Origin: Dyella sp. M7H15-1
Lineage (GTDB): Bacteria; Pseudomonadota; Gammaproteobacteria; Xanthomonadales; Rhodanobacteraceae
NCBI RefSeq assembly: GCF_004114615.1
Contig: NZ_CP035300.1
Span: 434,001 to 498,000, forward strand
Length of the DNA: 64,000 nt
Reading direction: 5' to 3'
Made by a program: the position numbers and the translations under genes. Numbering within the stretch: position 1 is the first letter of the stretch; each line of letters starts with the position of its first letter. This document shows, piece by piece, positions 27,557 to 35,740 of this stretch. Below the pieces are notes generated by a model. The model did not search any database and had not been told where the DNA came from. It was given only the letters and a program-made list of their open reading frames with translations.

Positions 27557-28477
27557 ATGTGGCGTTATGTCCTTGTCGGACTCATCCTTAGTACTGGAGT
27601 GGTTATCGTGCATGCTGAAACGCCCAATCCCACCGTTGCGCAGGATGCCTACCAGCAGAGCATCGAAAAGTGGCGTAACAAACGCATCGAGCGGCTCACC
27701 GCTCCGGAAGGCTGGCTCAGCCTGATTGGTTTGGAATGGTTGCAACAAGGCGCTAACAAGGTGGGCAGCGCGCCGGATAACCATATCGTGTTGCAGGCAG
27801 GTCCCGCGCACCTGGGCGTTATCACCCTCGATAAGGCTGGGCAAGTGCATATCGCGCTGACCGACGGAAGCGGGGCAACCGTTGACGGCAAAGCAGTGCG
27901 TGAAGCCACCTTGATGGATGACGCACACGTCACTGGCGATGCATCGCCAACGACGGTGGCGTTCGGCACCGCCAACTTTTACGTGATCGATCGCGAGGGT
28001 CGCAAGGCGCTGCGTGTCAGGGATTCCTCCGCGGCAACGCGCCAGCATTTTCTCGGCATCGACTATTTCCCCATCGATCCTTCCTGGCGCATCGTGGCCG
28101 ACTGGGTGCCGTTCAACCCGCCGCACGACCTGCAGATGGGGTCGGTGATCGGCACCATCGACATCGTGAAGGTGCCGGGCAAGGCGGTATTCACGCGTGA
28201 CGGCCATACCTACGAGCTGTTGCCGTATCAGGAAGAGCCGGGCGGCGAACTGTTTTTCGTACTCGCCGACCGCACCTCCGGTCACGAAACCTATGGCGCG
28301 GCGCGTTTCCTCTATGCCGCGCTATCGGTGAACGGCAAGGTCGTGCTGGATTTCAACAAGGCCGTCAACCCGCCCTGTGCTTTCACGTCCTATGCGACGT
28401 GCCCGCTGGCGCCGCCGGAGAATCGGCTGGATTTGCGCATTACCGCGGGTGAGAAGAAGTATCGCGGCGGCCATTGA
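27557..28477 (+). CDS. DUF1684 secreted protein
   Basis: 306 residues. ATG 27557 is preferred because GGAG lies 8 bp upstream, whereas ATG 27539 has no ribosome-binding site. Signal peptide (about 1-20, ending VHAET). DUF1684 features: LTAPEGWLSLIGLEWL near the N-terminus, WRIVADWVPF, and the C-terminal LDFNKAVNPPCAFTSYATCP. Members are structurally FHA/pilus-like but of unknown function. Convergent with the enoyl-CoA hydratase across heptamer array 2. Confidence 0.85.
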   Translation: MWRYVLVGLILSTGVVIVHAETPNPTVAQDAYQQSIEKWRNKRIERLTAPEGWLSLIGLEWLQQGANKVGSAPDNHIVLQAGPAHLGVITLDKAGQVHIALTDGSGATVDGKAVREATLMDDAHVTGDASPTTVAFGTANFYVIDREGRKALRVRDSSAATRQHFLGIDYFPIDPSWRIVADWVPFNPPHDLQMGSVIGTIDIVKVPGKAVFTRDGHTYELLPYQEEPGGELFFVLADRTSGHETYGAARFLYAALSVNGKVVLDFNKAVNPPCAFTSYATCPLAPPENRLDLRITAGEKKYRGGH

Positions 28478-28516
28478 TGGGGGGTGTGAATCGGGAATCG
28501 GGAATCGGGAATCGTA

Positions 28517-28553
28517 AGAGCGGATCACTGCAAACTTGTAAGTGACCGCTTTT
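28517..28553. terminator. Intrinsic terminator beside heptamer array 2
   Basis: AGCGGATCACT pairs with AGTGACCGCT (one bulged A), followed by TTTT on the plus strand and preceded by an A-rich tract on the other side. It lies after the DUF1684 gene. Confidence 0.65.
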
Positions 28554-28556
28554 AAC

Positions 28557-28836
28557 GATTCCCGATTCCCGATTCCCGATTTACGATTCCCGATTCCCGA
28601 TTCCCGATTCCCGATTCCCGATTCCCGATTCCCGATTCCCGATTCCCGATTCCCGATTCCCGATTCCCGATTCCCGATTCCCGATTCCCGATTCCCGATT
28701 CCCGATTCCCGATTCCCGATTCCCGATTCCCGATTCCCGATTCCCGATTCCCGATTCCCGATTCCCGATTCCCGATTCCCGATTCCCGATTCCCGATTCC
28801 CGATTCCCGATTCCCGATTTACGATTTACGATTTAC
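28557..28836. repeat. GATTCCC heptamer array 2 (40 units)
   Basis: 280 bp of 7-bp units, nearly all GATTCCC, with GATTTAC variants near the start and as the last three units. The final unit contains the stop codon of the hydratase gene (28833-28835). Three inverted units (GGGAATC) lie at about 28489-28513 right after the DUF1684 stop. Confidence 0.97.
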
Positions 28837-29615
28837 GAGCCCTTGAACACAGCCTTACGCTTTGCAAGAAACGCCGTCGTACCTTCTCGCATATCCTCGG
28901 TCGCAAAGGCCAGCGCGAAAGCCTGGGTTTCGAATTCCAGCCCCTGGTCGATCGAGGTCTCCCCACCTTGCAGTATTGCGTCGAGAATGCCGGCGGCGGC
29001 CAAGGGCGCGGCGGCGGCAAGCTGATCGGCGAGGGCGTTGACCGTTTCGTCTAGCGCTGCCGGCGCCACCACGCGATTGACCACGCCTAGTTCGTAAGCG
29101 CGCTGGGCGGTGATGGTGCCGCCGGTCAGGCATAGCTCAATCGCCGCGCCGCGGCCCGCCAGGCGTAACAGACGCTGGGTGCCGCCAAAGCCGGGGATCA
29201 GGCCGAGGTTGATTTCCGGCTGGCCGAATGTCGCTTTCTCGCTGGCCACTCGCAGATGGCAGGCCATGGCCAGTTCCATGCCACCGCCCAACGCAAAACC
29301 TTGAATACGCGCCACTACCGGCTTGCCGAGGCGTTCGATGGTGCTCATCAGCTGCTGCCCGGTGCGCGAAAAACCTTGCGCCTGCATCGGGGTGTAGCCA
29401 TTCATCTCGCTGATATCGGCGCCGGCGACAAAGGCTTTCTCACCCGCGCCGGTAAGCACCACTGCACGGACGGAATCGTCCTGGGCGGCCTGGACGAATG
29501 CCAGGGTAAGCTCGTTCAAGGTCTCACGGTTCAACGCGTTGAGCTTGTCCGGACGATTAACGATGATCGTGCGCACGGCATCGCGATGGCTGATCTCAAG
29601 ATGGCGGTAGGCCAC
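28833..29615 (-). CDS. Enoyl-CoA hydratase/isomerase family protein
   Basis: 260 residues from GTG 29615 (GGAG 8 bp upstream). A crotonase fold: AFVAGADISEM (oxyanion hole), GFALGGGMELAMACH with one catalytic Glu region, and PEINLGLIPGFGGTQRL with the second. It most resembles short-chain enoyl-CoA hydratases of fatty-acid or amino-acid breakdown. The exact substrate cannot be told. The upstream in-frame ATG at 29651 adds a leader without a ribosome-binding site. Confidence 0.9.
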   Translation of the reverse strand: MAYRHLEISHRDAVRTIIVNRPDKLNALNRETLNELTLAFVQAAQDDSVRAVVLTGAGEKAFVAGADISEMNGYTPMQAQGFSRTGQQLMSTIERLGKPVVARIQGFALGGGMELAMACHLRVASEKATFGQPEINLGLIPGFGGTQRLLRLAGRGAAIELCLTGGTITAQRAYELGVVNRVVAPAALDETVNALADQLAAAAPLAAAGILDAILQGGETSIDQGLEFETQAFALAFATEDMREGTTAFLAKRKAVFKGS

Positions 29616-29794
29616 GACAGACTCCGTAGTGAATAAAAAGAAAGGCGTCATGGTAGCAGTGGGAACCTTTGTAGCCTTGTGGCTTTCTCACACAAACTCT
29701 TACGACCCTGCCGGTAGCCGGCATTGCTGCATCAAACGGCCCAACCCCTTACGATGGAGGCTTTAGCCGTATGCTTGCCGCCACGGAGAAAGTA

Positions 29795-30541
29795 ATGGCA
29801 TACCCGCGTTGGATGGTTTCAGGTTTCTTGCTGCTTGCCGCATGGGCGGTCCAGGCGCAGCAGGGGCCCGTTGCGGCCAACTCACCATCCACGCCGGTAA
29901 AGCTTGACAAGCACAAGCTTTCCTATGCGATCGGCTATCGCATCGGCACACAATTCTCCGAGGGCGATTTCCCGATCGACATGGCCGTACTGCAAAAGGC
30001 CATCGAGGATGCTTACGCCAAGCGTCCCCCGGCCGTGCCAAAAGAAGACATGTATCGGCAGATACTCGCCCTGGGCGAGCGGATGCATGAACAGGCGATG
30101 GCCGAATACAACCGCATTGCCGTGGAGAACGCGCGTAAGAGCACCGATTTCCTCTCGCGCAACGCCGCCTTGCCGGGCGTGGTGCAATTGCCATCGGGCA
30201 TCCAGTATTCCGTGATCAAGAAAGGCGACGGTACGGTCAATCCGAGCATCGACAGCCTGGTGACGGTGAACTACCGCGGCATGCTCATCGACGGTACCGA
30301 GTTCGACAGTACCTGGGCGCATGGCGCGCCGGTCAGTTTCACGGTGGACCGGGTGATTCGCGGCTGGCAGTACGTGATTCCGCGCATGCACGTAGGCGAC
30401 CGTTGGAAGGTCGTGATTCCGCCTTCGCTGGCTTACGGCGAGCACGGTGCCTTGCCGCGCATCGGCCCGAACCAGGCGCTGGTGTTCGATATCGAATTGC
30501 TTGACATCAAGCCGCCGAGCTCGCGGGCAGCGGGCCCCTGA
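29795..30541 (+). CDS. FKBP-type peptidyl-prolyl isomerase, exported
   Basis: 248 residues from ATG 29795 (CGGAGAAAGTA upstream). Signal peptide (about 1-22, AWAVQAQ), an FKBP_N helical dimerisation domain (LSYAIGYRIGTQFSEGD onward) and a C-terminal FKBP domain with VTVNYRGMLIDGTEFDS, VIRGWQYVIPRM and IPPSLAYGE. It resembles FkpA/Mip, a periplasmic or surface folding chaperone. Confidence 0.93.
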   Translation: MAYPRWMVSGFLLLAAWAVQAQQGPVAANSPSTPVKLDKHKLSYAIGYRIGTQFSEGDFPIDMAVLQKAIEDAYAKRPPAVPKEDMYRQILALGERMHEQAMAEYNRIAVENARKSTDFLSRNAALPGVVQLPSGIQYSVIKKGDGTVNPSIDSLVTVNYRGMLIDGTEFDSTWAHGAPVSFTVDRVIRGWQYVIPRMHVGDRWKVVIPPSLAYGEHGALPRIGPNQALVFDIELLDIKPPSSRAAGP

Positions 30542-30569
30542 CGCGCCTGCGTGCTAGCATGGCGGGCGC

Positions 30570-30767
30570 ATGTCGAATGATTCCTACGCCCCTGCGCAAG
30601 CCATCCGGAGCCCCTGTGTTGGCATCTGTCGGCTCGATTCGCGCGGCTATTGCGAAGGATGCCATCGCACCGGCGATGAAATCGCCCGCTGGTGCAGCAT
30701 GAGCGAGACCGAACGCAACCATTACATGGACGTGGTGCTGCCTGCCCGCGAGCCGGGTAATGGATAA
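30570..30767 (+). CDS. DUF1289 small cysteine-rich protein
   Basis: 65 residues with the family motif SPCVGICRLDSRGYCEGC, then RTGDEIARW. The four Cys could bind an Fe-S cluster or zinc. Its function is not established. It overlaps the Nudix gene start by 8 bp, suggesting one transcript. Confidence 0.9.
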   Translation: MSNDSYAPAQAIRSPCVGICRLDSRGYCEGCHRTGDEIARWCSMSETERNHYMDVVLPAREPGNG

Positions 30768-31350
30768 CCTGCTGCGCGCCTTGCGCCCACTGTCCGAGCC
30801 ACCTGCCGCACCTGGCTGGAATCATTGTCAAATGAATGAGCTGCTCGGCGACGCGCCACGCAGCCCAGCTGCTGTGCTAATGGGTCTGCGTGGCGAAGCA
30901 CGGCCGAGCATAGTGTTTACGGTGCGTACCGATCATCTGAGCTCCCACGCTGGGCAGGTGGCTTTTCCCGGTGGCCGCACCGATCCTGCCGATGGCAATG
31001 CGCTGACTACCGCATTGCGTGAAAGCGAAGAGGAAATCGGGCTGGATCGCAGCTTGGTTACGCCGCTGGGGTATCTCGATTGCTTTGAAACCATCAGCGG
31101 CTTCTGCATCACACCGGTGGTTGCACGCATCGCTGAAGAGGCGCGTTTTTGTCCGGCGCCCGATGAAGTCGCCGAAGTGTTTGAAGTGCCGCTGGCGTTC
31201 TTTTTTGAACCGCGCAATGTGAAACGCTATGTGATGGACTACCGCGGCCACCGCCGTGACATGGTGGAATTCGAGCACGCTGGCCATCGCATCTGGGGCG
31301 CCACTGCCGCCATGCTGCAGAACCTGTTGCAAAGGATGGAGCGCGCATGA
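30760..31350 (+). CDS. Nudix hydrolase, CoA pyrophosphatase-like (NudL)
   Basis: 196 residues. The UPF0035-type leader SSHAGQVAFPGGRTD precedes the Nudix box, with the catalytic RESEEEIGL. It likely hydrolyses CoA or related diphosphates. The stop overlaps the ATG of the sulfurtransferase gene (ATGA). Confidence 0.92.
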   Translation: MDNLLRALRPLSEPPAAPGWNHCQMNELLGDAPRSPAAVLMGLRGEARPSIVFTVRTDHLSSHAGQVAFPGGRTDPADGNALTTALRESEEEIGLDRSLVTPLGYLDCFETISGFCITPVVARIAEEARFCPAPDEVAEVFEVPLAFFFEPRNVKRYVMDYRGHRRDMVEFEHAGHRIWGATAAMLQNLLQRMERA

Positions 31351-32192
31351 AAACCACACTCATCTCCGTCACCGAACTGGTCGCATTGCCACCATCGGAC
31401 GTATTGATCGTCGACTGCCGGTATGACCCGTTCGACGCCGGCAAGGGTGAGCGCGATTACCGGGCGGAGCATATTCCAAGCGCCGTATTCGCCAGCCTGG
31501 ATCGTGATCTTTCCGATCTCACACGCATACTGTTGGGGCTTGGGCGTCATCCCTTGCCATCGGAGGAAACTTTTTCCGCAGCGCTAGGGTGCTGGGGTTG
31601 GCGGTGTGGTTCGCAAGTGGTTTGCTATGACGCCGGCAATGGCGCACTGGCAGCGGCGCGACTGTGGTGGCTGTTGCGCTTGTGCGGCGTGCAAGAAGCG
31701 GCGGTGCTCGATGGCGGCTATGCGGCCTGGAAAGCGGCGGGTCAGCCCGTGTCCCCAGATATCACACAGCGTGAATCGACCCAGGTGTCGCTGCATTACG
31801 ATGTCAGCCAGGTAGTGCTGGACCATGCAGCCGTTACCCGTTTCAAGCAGGAACTGCTGCTCGACGCACGTGCAACGCCGCGCTATCTCGGTGAAGTGGA
31901 GCCATTGGATCGGGCCGCGGGTCATGTACCGGGCGCGGCCAATCGCCCATTCTCCGAGAACCTCGAAGCGGATGGACGCTTCAAACCGTCGGCCGAATTA
32001 CGCCAGGCATTCCTGGCGGTCATCGGCGCGCACAGCCCTGAACAGGTCGTGCATATGTGCGGCTCGGGCGTGACGGCCTGCCACAATCTGTTGGCGATGG
32101 AGCATGCGGGATTGACCGGTTCACGGCTTTATGCGCCGTCGTGGAGCGGCTGGGTCAGTGATCCATCGCGTCCGGTGGCGGTGGGTTCGTAA
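31347..32192 (+). CDS. sseA: Sulfurtransferase (rhodanese/3-mercaptopyruvate type)
   Basis: 281 residues with two rhodanese domains. The C-terminal one has the active loop HMCGSGVTACH; the CGSGVT form is usual for 3-mercaptopyruvate sulfurtransferases. The inactive N-terminal domain ends near VVCYDAGNGALAAARLWW. It transfers sulfur to thiophilic acceptors such as cyanide or thioredoxin. Last gene of the DUF1289-nudL-sseA run. Confidence 0.92.
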   Translation: MKTTLISVTELVALPPSDVLIVDCRYDPFDAGKGERDYRAEHIPSAVFASLDRDLSDLTRILLGLGRHPLPSEETFSAALGCWGWRCGSQVVCYDAGNGALAAARLWWLLRLCGVQEAAVLDGGYAAWKAAGQPVSPDITQRESTQVSLHYDVSQVVLDHAAVTRFKQELLLDARATPRYLGEVEPLDRAAGHVPGAANRPFSENLEADGRFKPSAELRQAFLAVIGAHSPEQVVHMCGSGVTACHNLLAMEHAGLTGSRLYAPSWSGWVSDPSRPVAVGS

Positions 32193-32260
32193 ATCGGGAA
32201 TCGTTAAGGCAATGTGTGCGCTTTTTCATATTCCCGATTCCCCATTCCCCATTCCCCATT
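32192..32260. repeat. Heptamer array 3 (short, degenerate)
   Basis: After the sseA stop, ATCGGGAATCG is followed by a spacer and then ATTCCCGATTCCCCATTCC with three CATTCCC-type units, up to the stop of the next convergent gene. It has the same layout as arrays 1 and 2 but with few copies. Confidence 0.8.
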
Positions 32261-33015
32261 CACGGCTTTTTCTTCAGCCGCGCTACCAGCTCATGCAAGG
32301 TTGCCTGCGTTTGCGGATGGAAGAACCCGTCGATAAACGCGTCGATGGGCAGGCTATCCATATCGGCATACGCATGGAGCAGATCCGCACGCGCAATCTG
32401 GCGCGTGGCCAGCATGGCGTGCCGGGGCAGGGCCAGGGTTTCATTCAACCAATGCAGGGCGCGCGTGGTGACTTCGTCGACGCTGGTGAGTTCGTCGACG
32501 AATCCGCAGGCCAATGCCTGTTCTGCGTCGATCAATGTACCGGACACCAACAGGCGTTCCGCGCGATAGTTGCCCACGATGCGACGTAGGGCCATCTGGA
32601 TGCAATCGGGCGCCACCAGTCCGACTTGTACCTCGTTCAGGCCGATGCGATAAGGGCCTTGCGCCATCACGCGATAGTCGCAGAACAGCGAAAGCACGGC
32701 GCCGCCTGCCGGGCTGTGGCCGGTAATCGACGCGGCCACGGGAATCGGTGAATGCGCCAGTGCAGCACAAGTAGCGAAGAACTCGCGCCAGAATTCGCGC
32801 ACGCCGGCGCGGTCACGGGTCAGCAGGGCAGGTACGTCCACGCCCGCGGAGAACATGCCTTGCGTGCCTGACAGCACCATGCCGCGCGCATCATCGCGTA
32901 CCGCGTCGGCAAGTGCCTCCTGGATGGCACGCAGCAGTTCCAGATTGAGCGCGTTGACCGGCGGGCGCGCCAACTGGATTTCGGTGATGGCATCGTGCTT
33001 GATGACGTTGAGCAT
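32260..33015 (-). CDS. Enoyl-CoA hydratase/isomerase family protein
   Basis: 251 residues from ATG 33015 (MLNVIKHDAITEIQL). Crotonase features GMFSAGVDVPALL and ITGHSPAGGAVLSLFCDYR. The usual catalytic Glu in the GG-x-E position is replaced (GGAVLSL), so the activity may be isomerase-like, as in 3,2-trans-enoyl-CoA isomerases. A longer upstream frame is not conserved-looking. Confidence 0.85.
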   Translation of the reverse strand: MLNVIKHDAITEIQLARPPVNALNLELLRAIQEALADAVRDDARGMVLSGTQGMFSAGVDVPALLTRDRAGVREFWREFFATCAALAHSPIPVAASITGHSPAGGAVLSLFCDYRVMAQGPYRIGLNEVQVGLVAPDCIQMALRRIVGNYRAERLLVSGTLIDAEQALACGFVDELTSVDEVTTRALHWLNETLALPRHAMLATRQIARADLLHAYADMDSLPIDAFIDGFFHPQTQATLHELVARLKKKP

Positions 33016-33086
33016 GATCGAGGTTCCTGAAAGGGTAGGGCGGCGAGCCGGCGTAGGTTGCCATGAAACACGCCCTTCCCCGGCAG

Positions 33087-34541
33087 TCAAGACTGCGGAT
33101 TATCATCTGCAGTCCACGTATAACGCACCGCATAGTCGAGTGTCGCCTTGCCGTTAGCCGGTACGTCGATCTTGAACTCCAGCGTGTCGGTGGTTTGCTT
33201 GTTGGGTTTTGCACTCGACGACGTCAGCATCCATGTGCGCCAGCGATTAGGGTGCTCGCGCACCGTCACCGTACGTACAACGTCGCTCGCATTGGTCAGG
33301 GTGATATGGAATGCCTCGTCCATGGTGCGGCCATTCTTGTCCACATGGAGGCGAGTACGTTCGCGTTTGCCGCGCAGGTCGAAAGCGGAGCCCAGCGTGA
33401 TCAGGGCATCGCCGCCTTTGGGTGTATCGCCGATACGGCCCTCGCCGATGAATTGCGGCACGCCGTTGCGATCCGCGGTCAGTATGCGCAGATAACCAGC
33501 CGGAAGACTGTCGAACGCAGTGAAGCCGAGCGTGCTAGTGATGCTGGTGTTGTTGTCAGTATTGACATTGCTATTGAGCATGGGTTGCGACGGTAGCCAG
33601 TTGCCGCCATTTTCGTAAAGAGCAGTACGCGCGCAAGACATGGTGCGGGTGGCATAGAGCGGTACCTGGCTGATGCTGCCGTCGGGTAGATCGACCGGCG
33701 CGGGCAGAGTGTAGCTGCGGTAATCGCCTATGGACGCTTGCTCGGGCATTGCCGGAGCTGTGGCCGCCGCAGCCATCATACGCATCATTGGGCGTGGCTC
33801 GGTGGTCTTGGCGAAGTTCGGTTCACCAGCGATCAGGGTGAGGTGGATGTCATGCCAGTCGCGGCCGCTACGGTTGCCAATGCTGGCGCGCGATTCGAAT
33901 TGCATGCCGCATGCGCTGCCCGTTTGCAGGGTGGCGACATACGCCGCGCGCCAGCCGATGCCGGAAGTGGGATAGCTCAGCACTGCATCGGCCGTGCCGT
34001 TGCGCGAGGCGTCCACGCGCAGGCGCAGGCTGGAGCCGATAGGGAAGTGGCCGCCTTCCGTATGGACGGCCGCATAACGGCGAATAAGCGTTGTGCCGTT
34101 GCTGCCGCGAACCACCAGACCGTCTTCGCCAGCGCGCAGTAAGGTACCGCTGGTCAGCGGCTGGCCGTTGTCGCTGAGCACACGGATCGTGCTGCCGGTC
34201 AAACCGGTCAGCGCTGCATTCGCCCCCTGGCCAAGCAGCAAGCGTTGCGAAATCACCTTGGCCTCGCCACTCGGGAAGCCAAGTGCCATGGCTTCGGCAT
34301 CAAGATAGTTCGGCAAATCGCCAAGCACCAGGTCATGCACACCGGCCTGCAGCGTTACGCTGCGCTGTTCGCGCACTACGGCATAACCTTCCTGGGTGCT
34401 GCGGTCACTACTGCTTGCATACAAGGCAGGACTATCGCTGCGATAGAGGGTGATCGATGCGCCATCGACGGCCTTCGCCTGGGAGATCCCGCTTAGCGTG
34501 GCGATGGCAACGGCCAGAACGGTTCGATGGTGGATGGGCAT
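33087..34541 (-). CDS. DUF4139 family exported protein
   Basis: 484 residues with an N-terminal signal peptide (AVAIATLSGISQAKA). Predicted all-beta mucoidy-inhibitor-A-like architecture, including YPTSGIGWRAAYVATL and a C-terminal LTNASDVVRTVTVREHPNR. Function unknown in bacteria. It is 71 bp upstream of the hydratase gene on the same strand. Confidence 0.8.
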   Translation of the reverse strand: MPIHHRTVLAVAIATLSGISQAKAVDGASITLYRSDSPALYASSSDRSTQEGYAVVREQRSVTLQAGVHDLVLGDLPNYLDAEAMALGFPSGEAKVISQRLLLGQGANAALTGLTGSTIRVLSDNGQPLTSGTLLRAGEDGLVVRGSNGTTLIRRYAAVHTEGGHFPIGSSLRLRVDASRNGTADAVLSYPTSGIGWRAAYVATLQTGSACGMQFESRASIGNRSGRDWHDIHLTLIAGEPNFAKTTEPRPMMRMMAAAATAPAMPEQASIGDYRSYTLPAPVDLPDGSISQVPLYATRTMSCARTALYENGGNWLPSQPMLNSNVNTDNNTSITSTLGFTAFDSLPAGYLRILTADRNGVPQFIGEGRIGDTPKGGDALITLGSAFDLRGKRERTRLHVDKNGRTMDEAFHITLTNASDVVRTVTVREHPNRWRTWMLTSSSAKPNKQTTDTLEFKIDVPANGKATLDYAVRYTWTADDNPQS

Positions 34542-34733
34542 GACGCATTCCTTGGGCGACGAGTGGGCTGATCATAACGAGCGGCTCGCGATGGCGTATA
34601 TGCTGTAACAGTCAGCTGTTCTTGCGTGCTTCAGGACGGTGGCTTGCCATGCTGCATGATGCGGCTGAACTGGCGTACTATCGCCGCCAGTGTACCTGCA
34701 TGCTTGAATGCATAACGGACTCAAGGGCGGCAA

Positions 34734-35417
34734 ATGGATGATTTCTCGCTAAGAGTAGTGCTTGCGGACGATCATCCGGCGATGATCGCAGGCATCGAAC
34801 ACAGCTTGTCTGCCGTCGGCACCATCCAGTTGACCGGTACGGCGGGTAATTCAACCGAACTGCTCCGCATCCTGGATACCGATTGCTGCGATGTACTCGT
34901 TTCCGACTACTCCATGCCAGGAAACGAACATGGCGACGGTATCGCATTGTTTTCGTTCATCCAACGACACTACCCTTCGATCAAGCTGGTTGTGTTGACG
35001 ATGCTGGACAATCCGGCCGTACTCGGGGCGCTGCAAAGCCAAGGTATCTTATGCATCGTCAGCAAGGCGGATGCGGTCAGCCATTTGGTCCCTGCTATTT
35101 ATGCGGCTGCAACGGGTGGCGCCTACTATTCGCCCATCGTCGAGAAAAGCAGGCGCACGCACGATAGGGTTCGGCGTGATAAGAACGCACCTCAGTTGTT
35201 GAGCAAGCGCGAAATCGAGGTGTTACGGCTTTATGCGAGCGGCCTGACCGTCAACGAGATTGCCGAGCGTGTCAGCCGCAGCAAAAAGACGATTAGCACC
35301 CATAAGGCGCGTGTCATGCAGAAGCTGGGCATCGAACGCGATGTGGATTTGCTGCGCTATGCGATAGAGCACGGGATTGTTGCGTCGTCATCGCCGCCAC
35401 GGACCTCCGCGGATTAG
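34734..35417 (+). CDS. NarL/RcsB-type response regulator
   Basis: 227 residues. Receiver with acidic pair ADDHPAM, phospho-acceptor Asp58 (VLVSDYSMPG) and a Lys in CIVSKADA. The C-terminal LuxR-type HTH is LLSKREIEVLRLYASGLT, then NEIAERVSRSKKTISTHK. No sensor kinase is beside it. RcsB-like regulators control envelope and surface genes, and it lies just before the surface-protein locus, so control of those genes is a reasonable inference. Confidence 0.92.
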   Translation: MDDFSLRVVLADDHPAMIAGIEHSLSAVGTIQLTGTAGNSTELLRILDTDCCDVLVSDYSMPGNEHGDGIALFSFIQRHYPSIKLVVLTMLDNPAVLGALQSQGILCIVSKADAVSHLVPAIYAAATGGAYYSPIVEKSRRTHDRVRRDKNAPQLLSKREIEVLRLYASGLTVNEIAERVSRSKKTISTHKARVMQKLGIERDVDLLRYAIEHGIVASSSPPRTSAD

Positions 35418-35721
35418 GATTAAGGCAACGCTGATTATTAGGAAGATCAGTTCAACGTGTTCAAGTGTGCGATGTCGCGCACGCCGGGTTTATCGCCGCT
35501 TGCCGTACCCTTCACGCGGAATTATCAAAACGCATGCCATTGTTTTACACGCTTTCCGTCCTTGTACTCCATCAGTAAGCGTCAATCGTTTTTTTGACGT
35601 GCAGCCATGGCCGCCATTAAGCATGATGGTTTTGTGAAAGTTAGTGTGCCGATGTGAAGCCGGGATGACACGTGATTGTGTGACGTAAATCTTCCCCTCA
35701 TTGCTGAAAGGATGCGTCGCC
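35418..35721. other. Intergenic region upstream of the Ig-repeat gene
   Basis: I see no gene here. The last 35 bp match the region before the YadA-head gene (see the shared leader). No convincing promoter boxes were found. Confidence 0.5.
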
Positions 35722-35740
35722 ATGCAAAAGCACAACGGTC
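35690..35740 (+). promoter_or_regulatory. Shared 5' leader and start region, copy 1
   Basis: CCCCTCATTGCTGAAAGGAT followed by GCGTCGCC and the ATG at 35722. The same leader with few changes occurs at 39974-40022. AAGGAT is the likely ribosome-binding site. Confidence 0.7.

Noticed and set aside
28557-28836. CRISPR array
   Set aside because: The period is 7 bp, there are no spacers and no cas genes.
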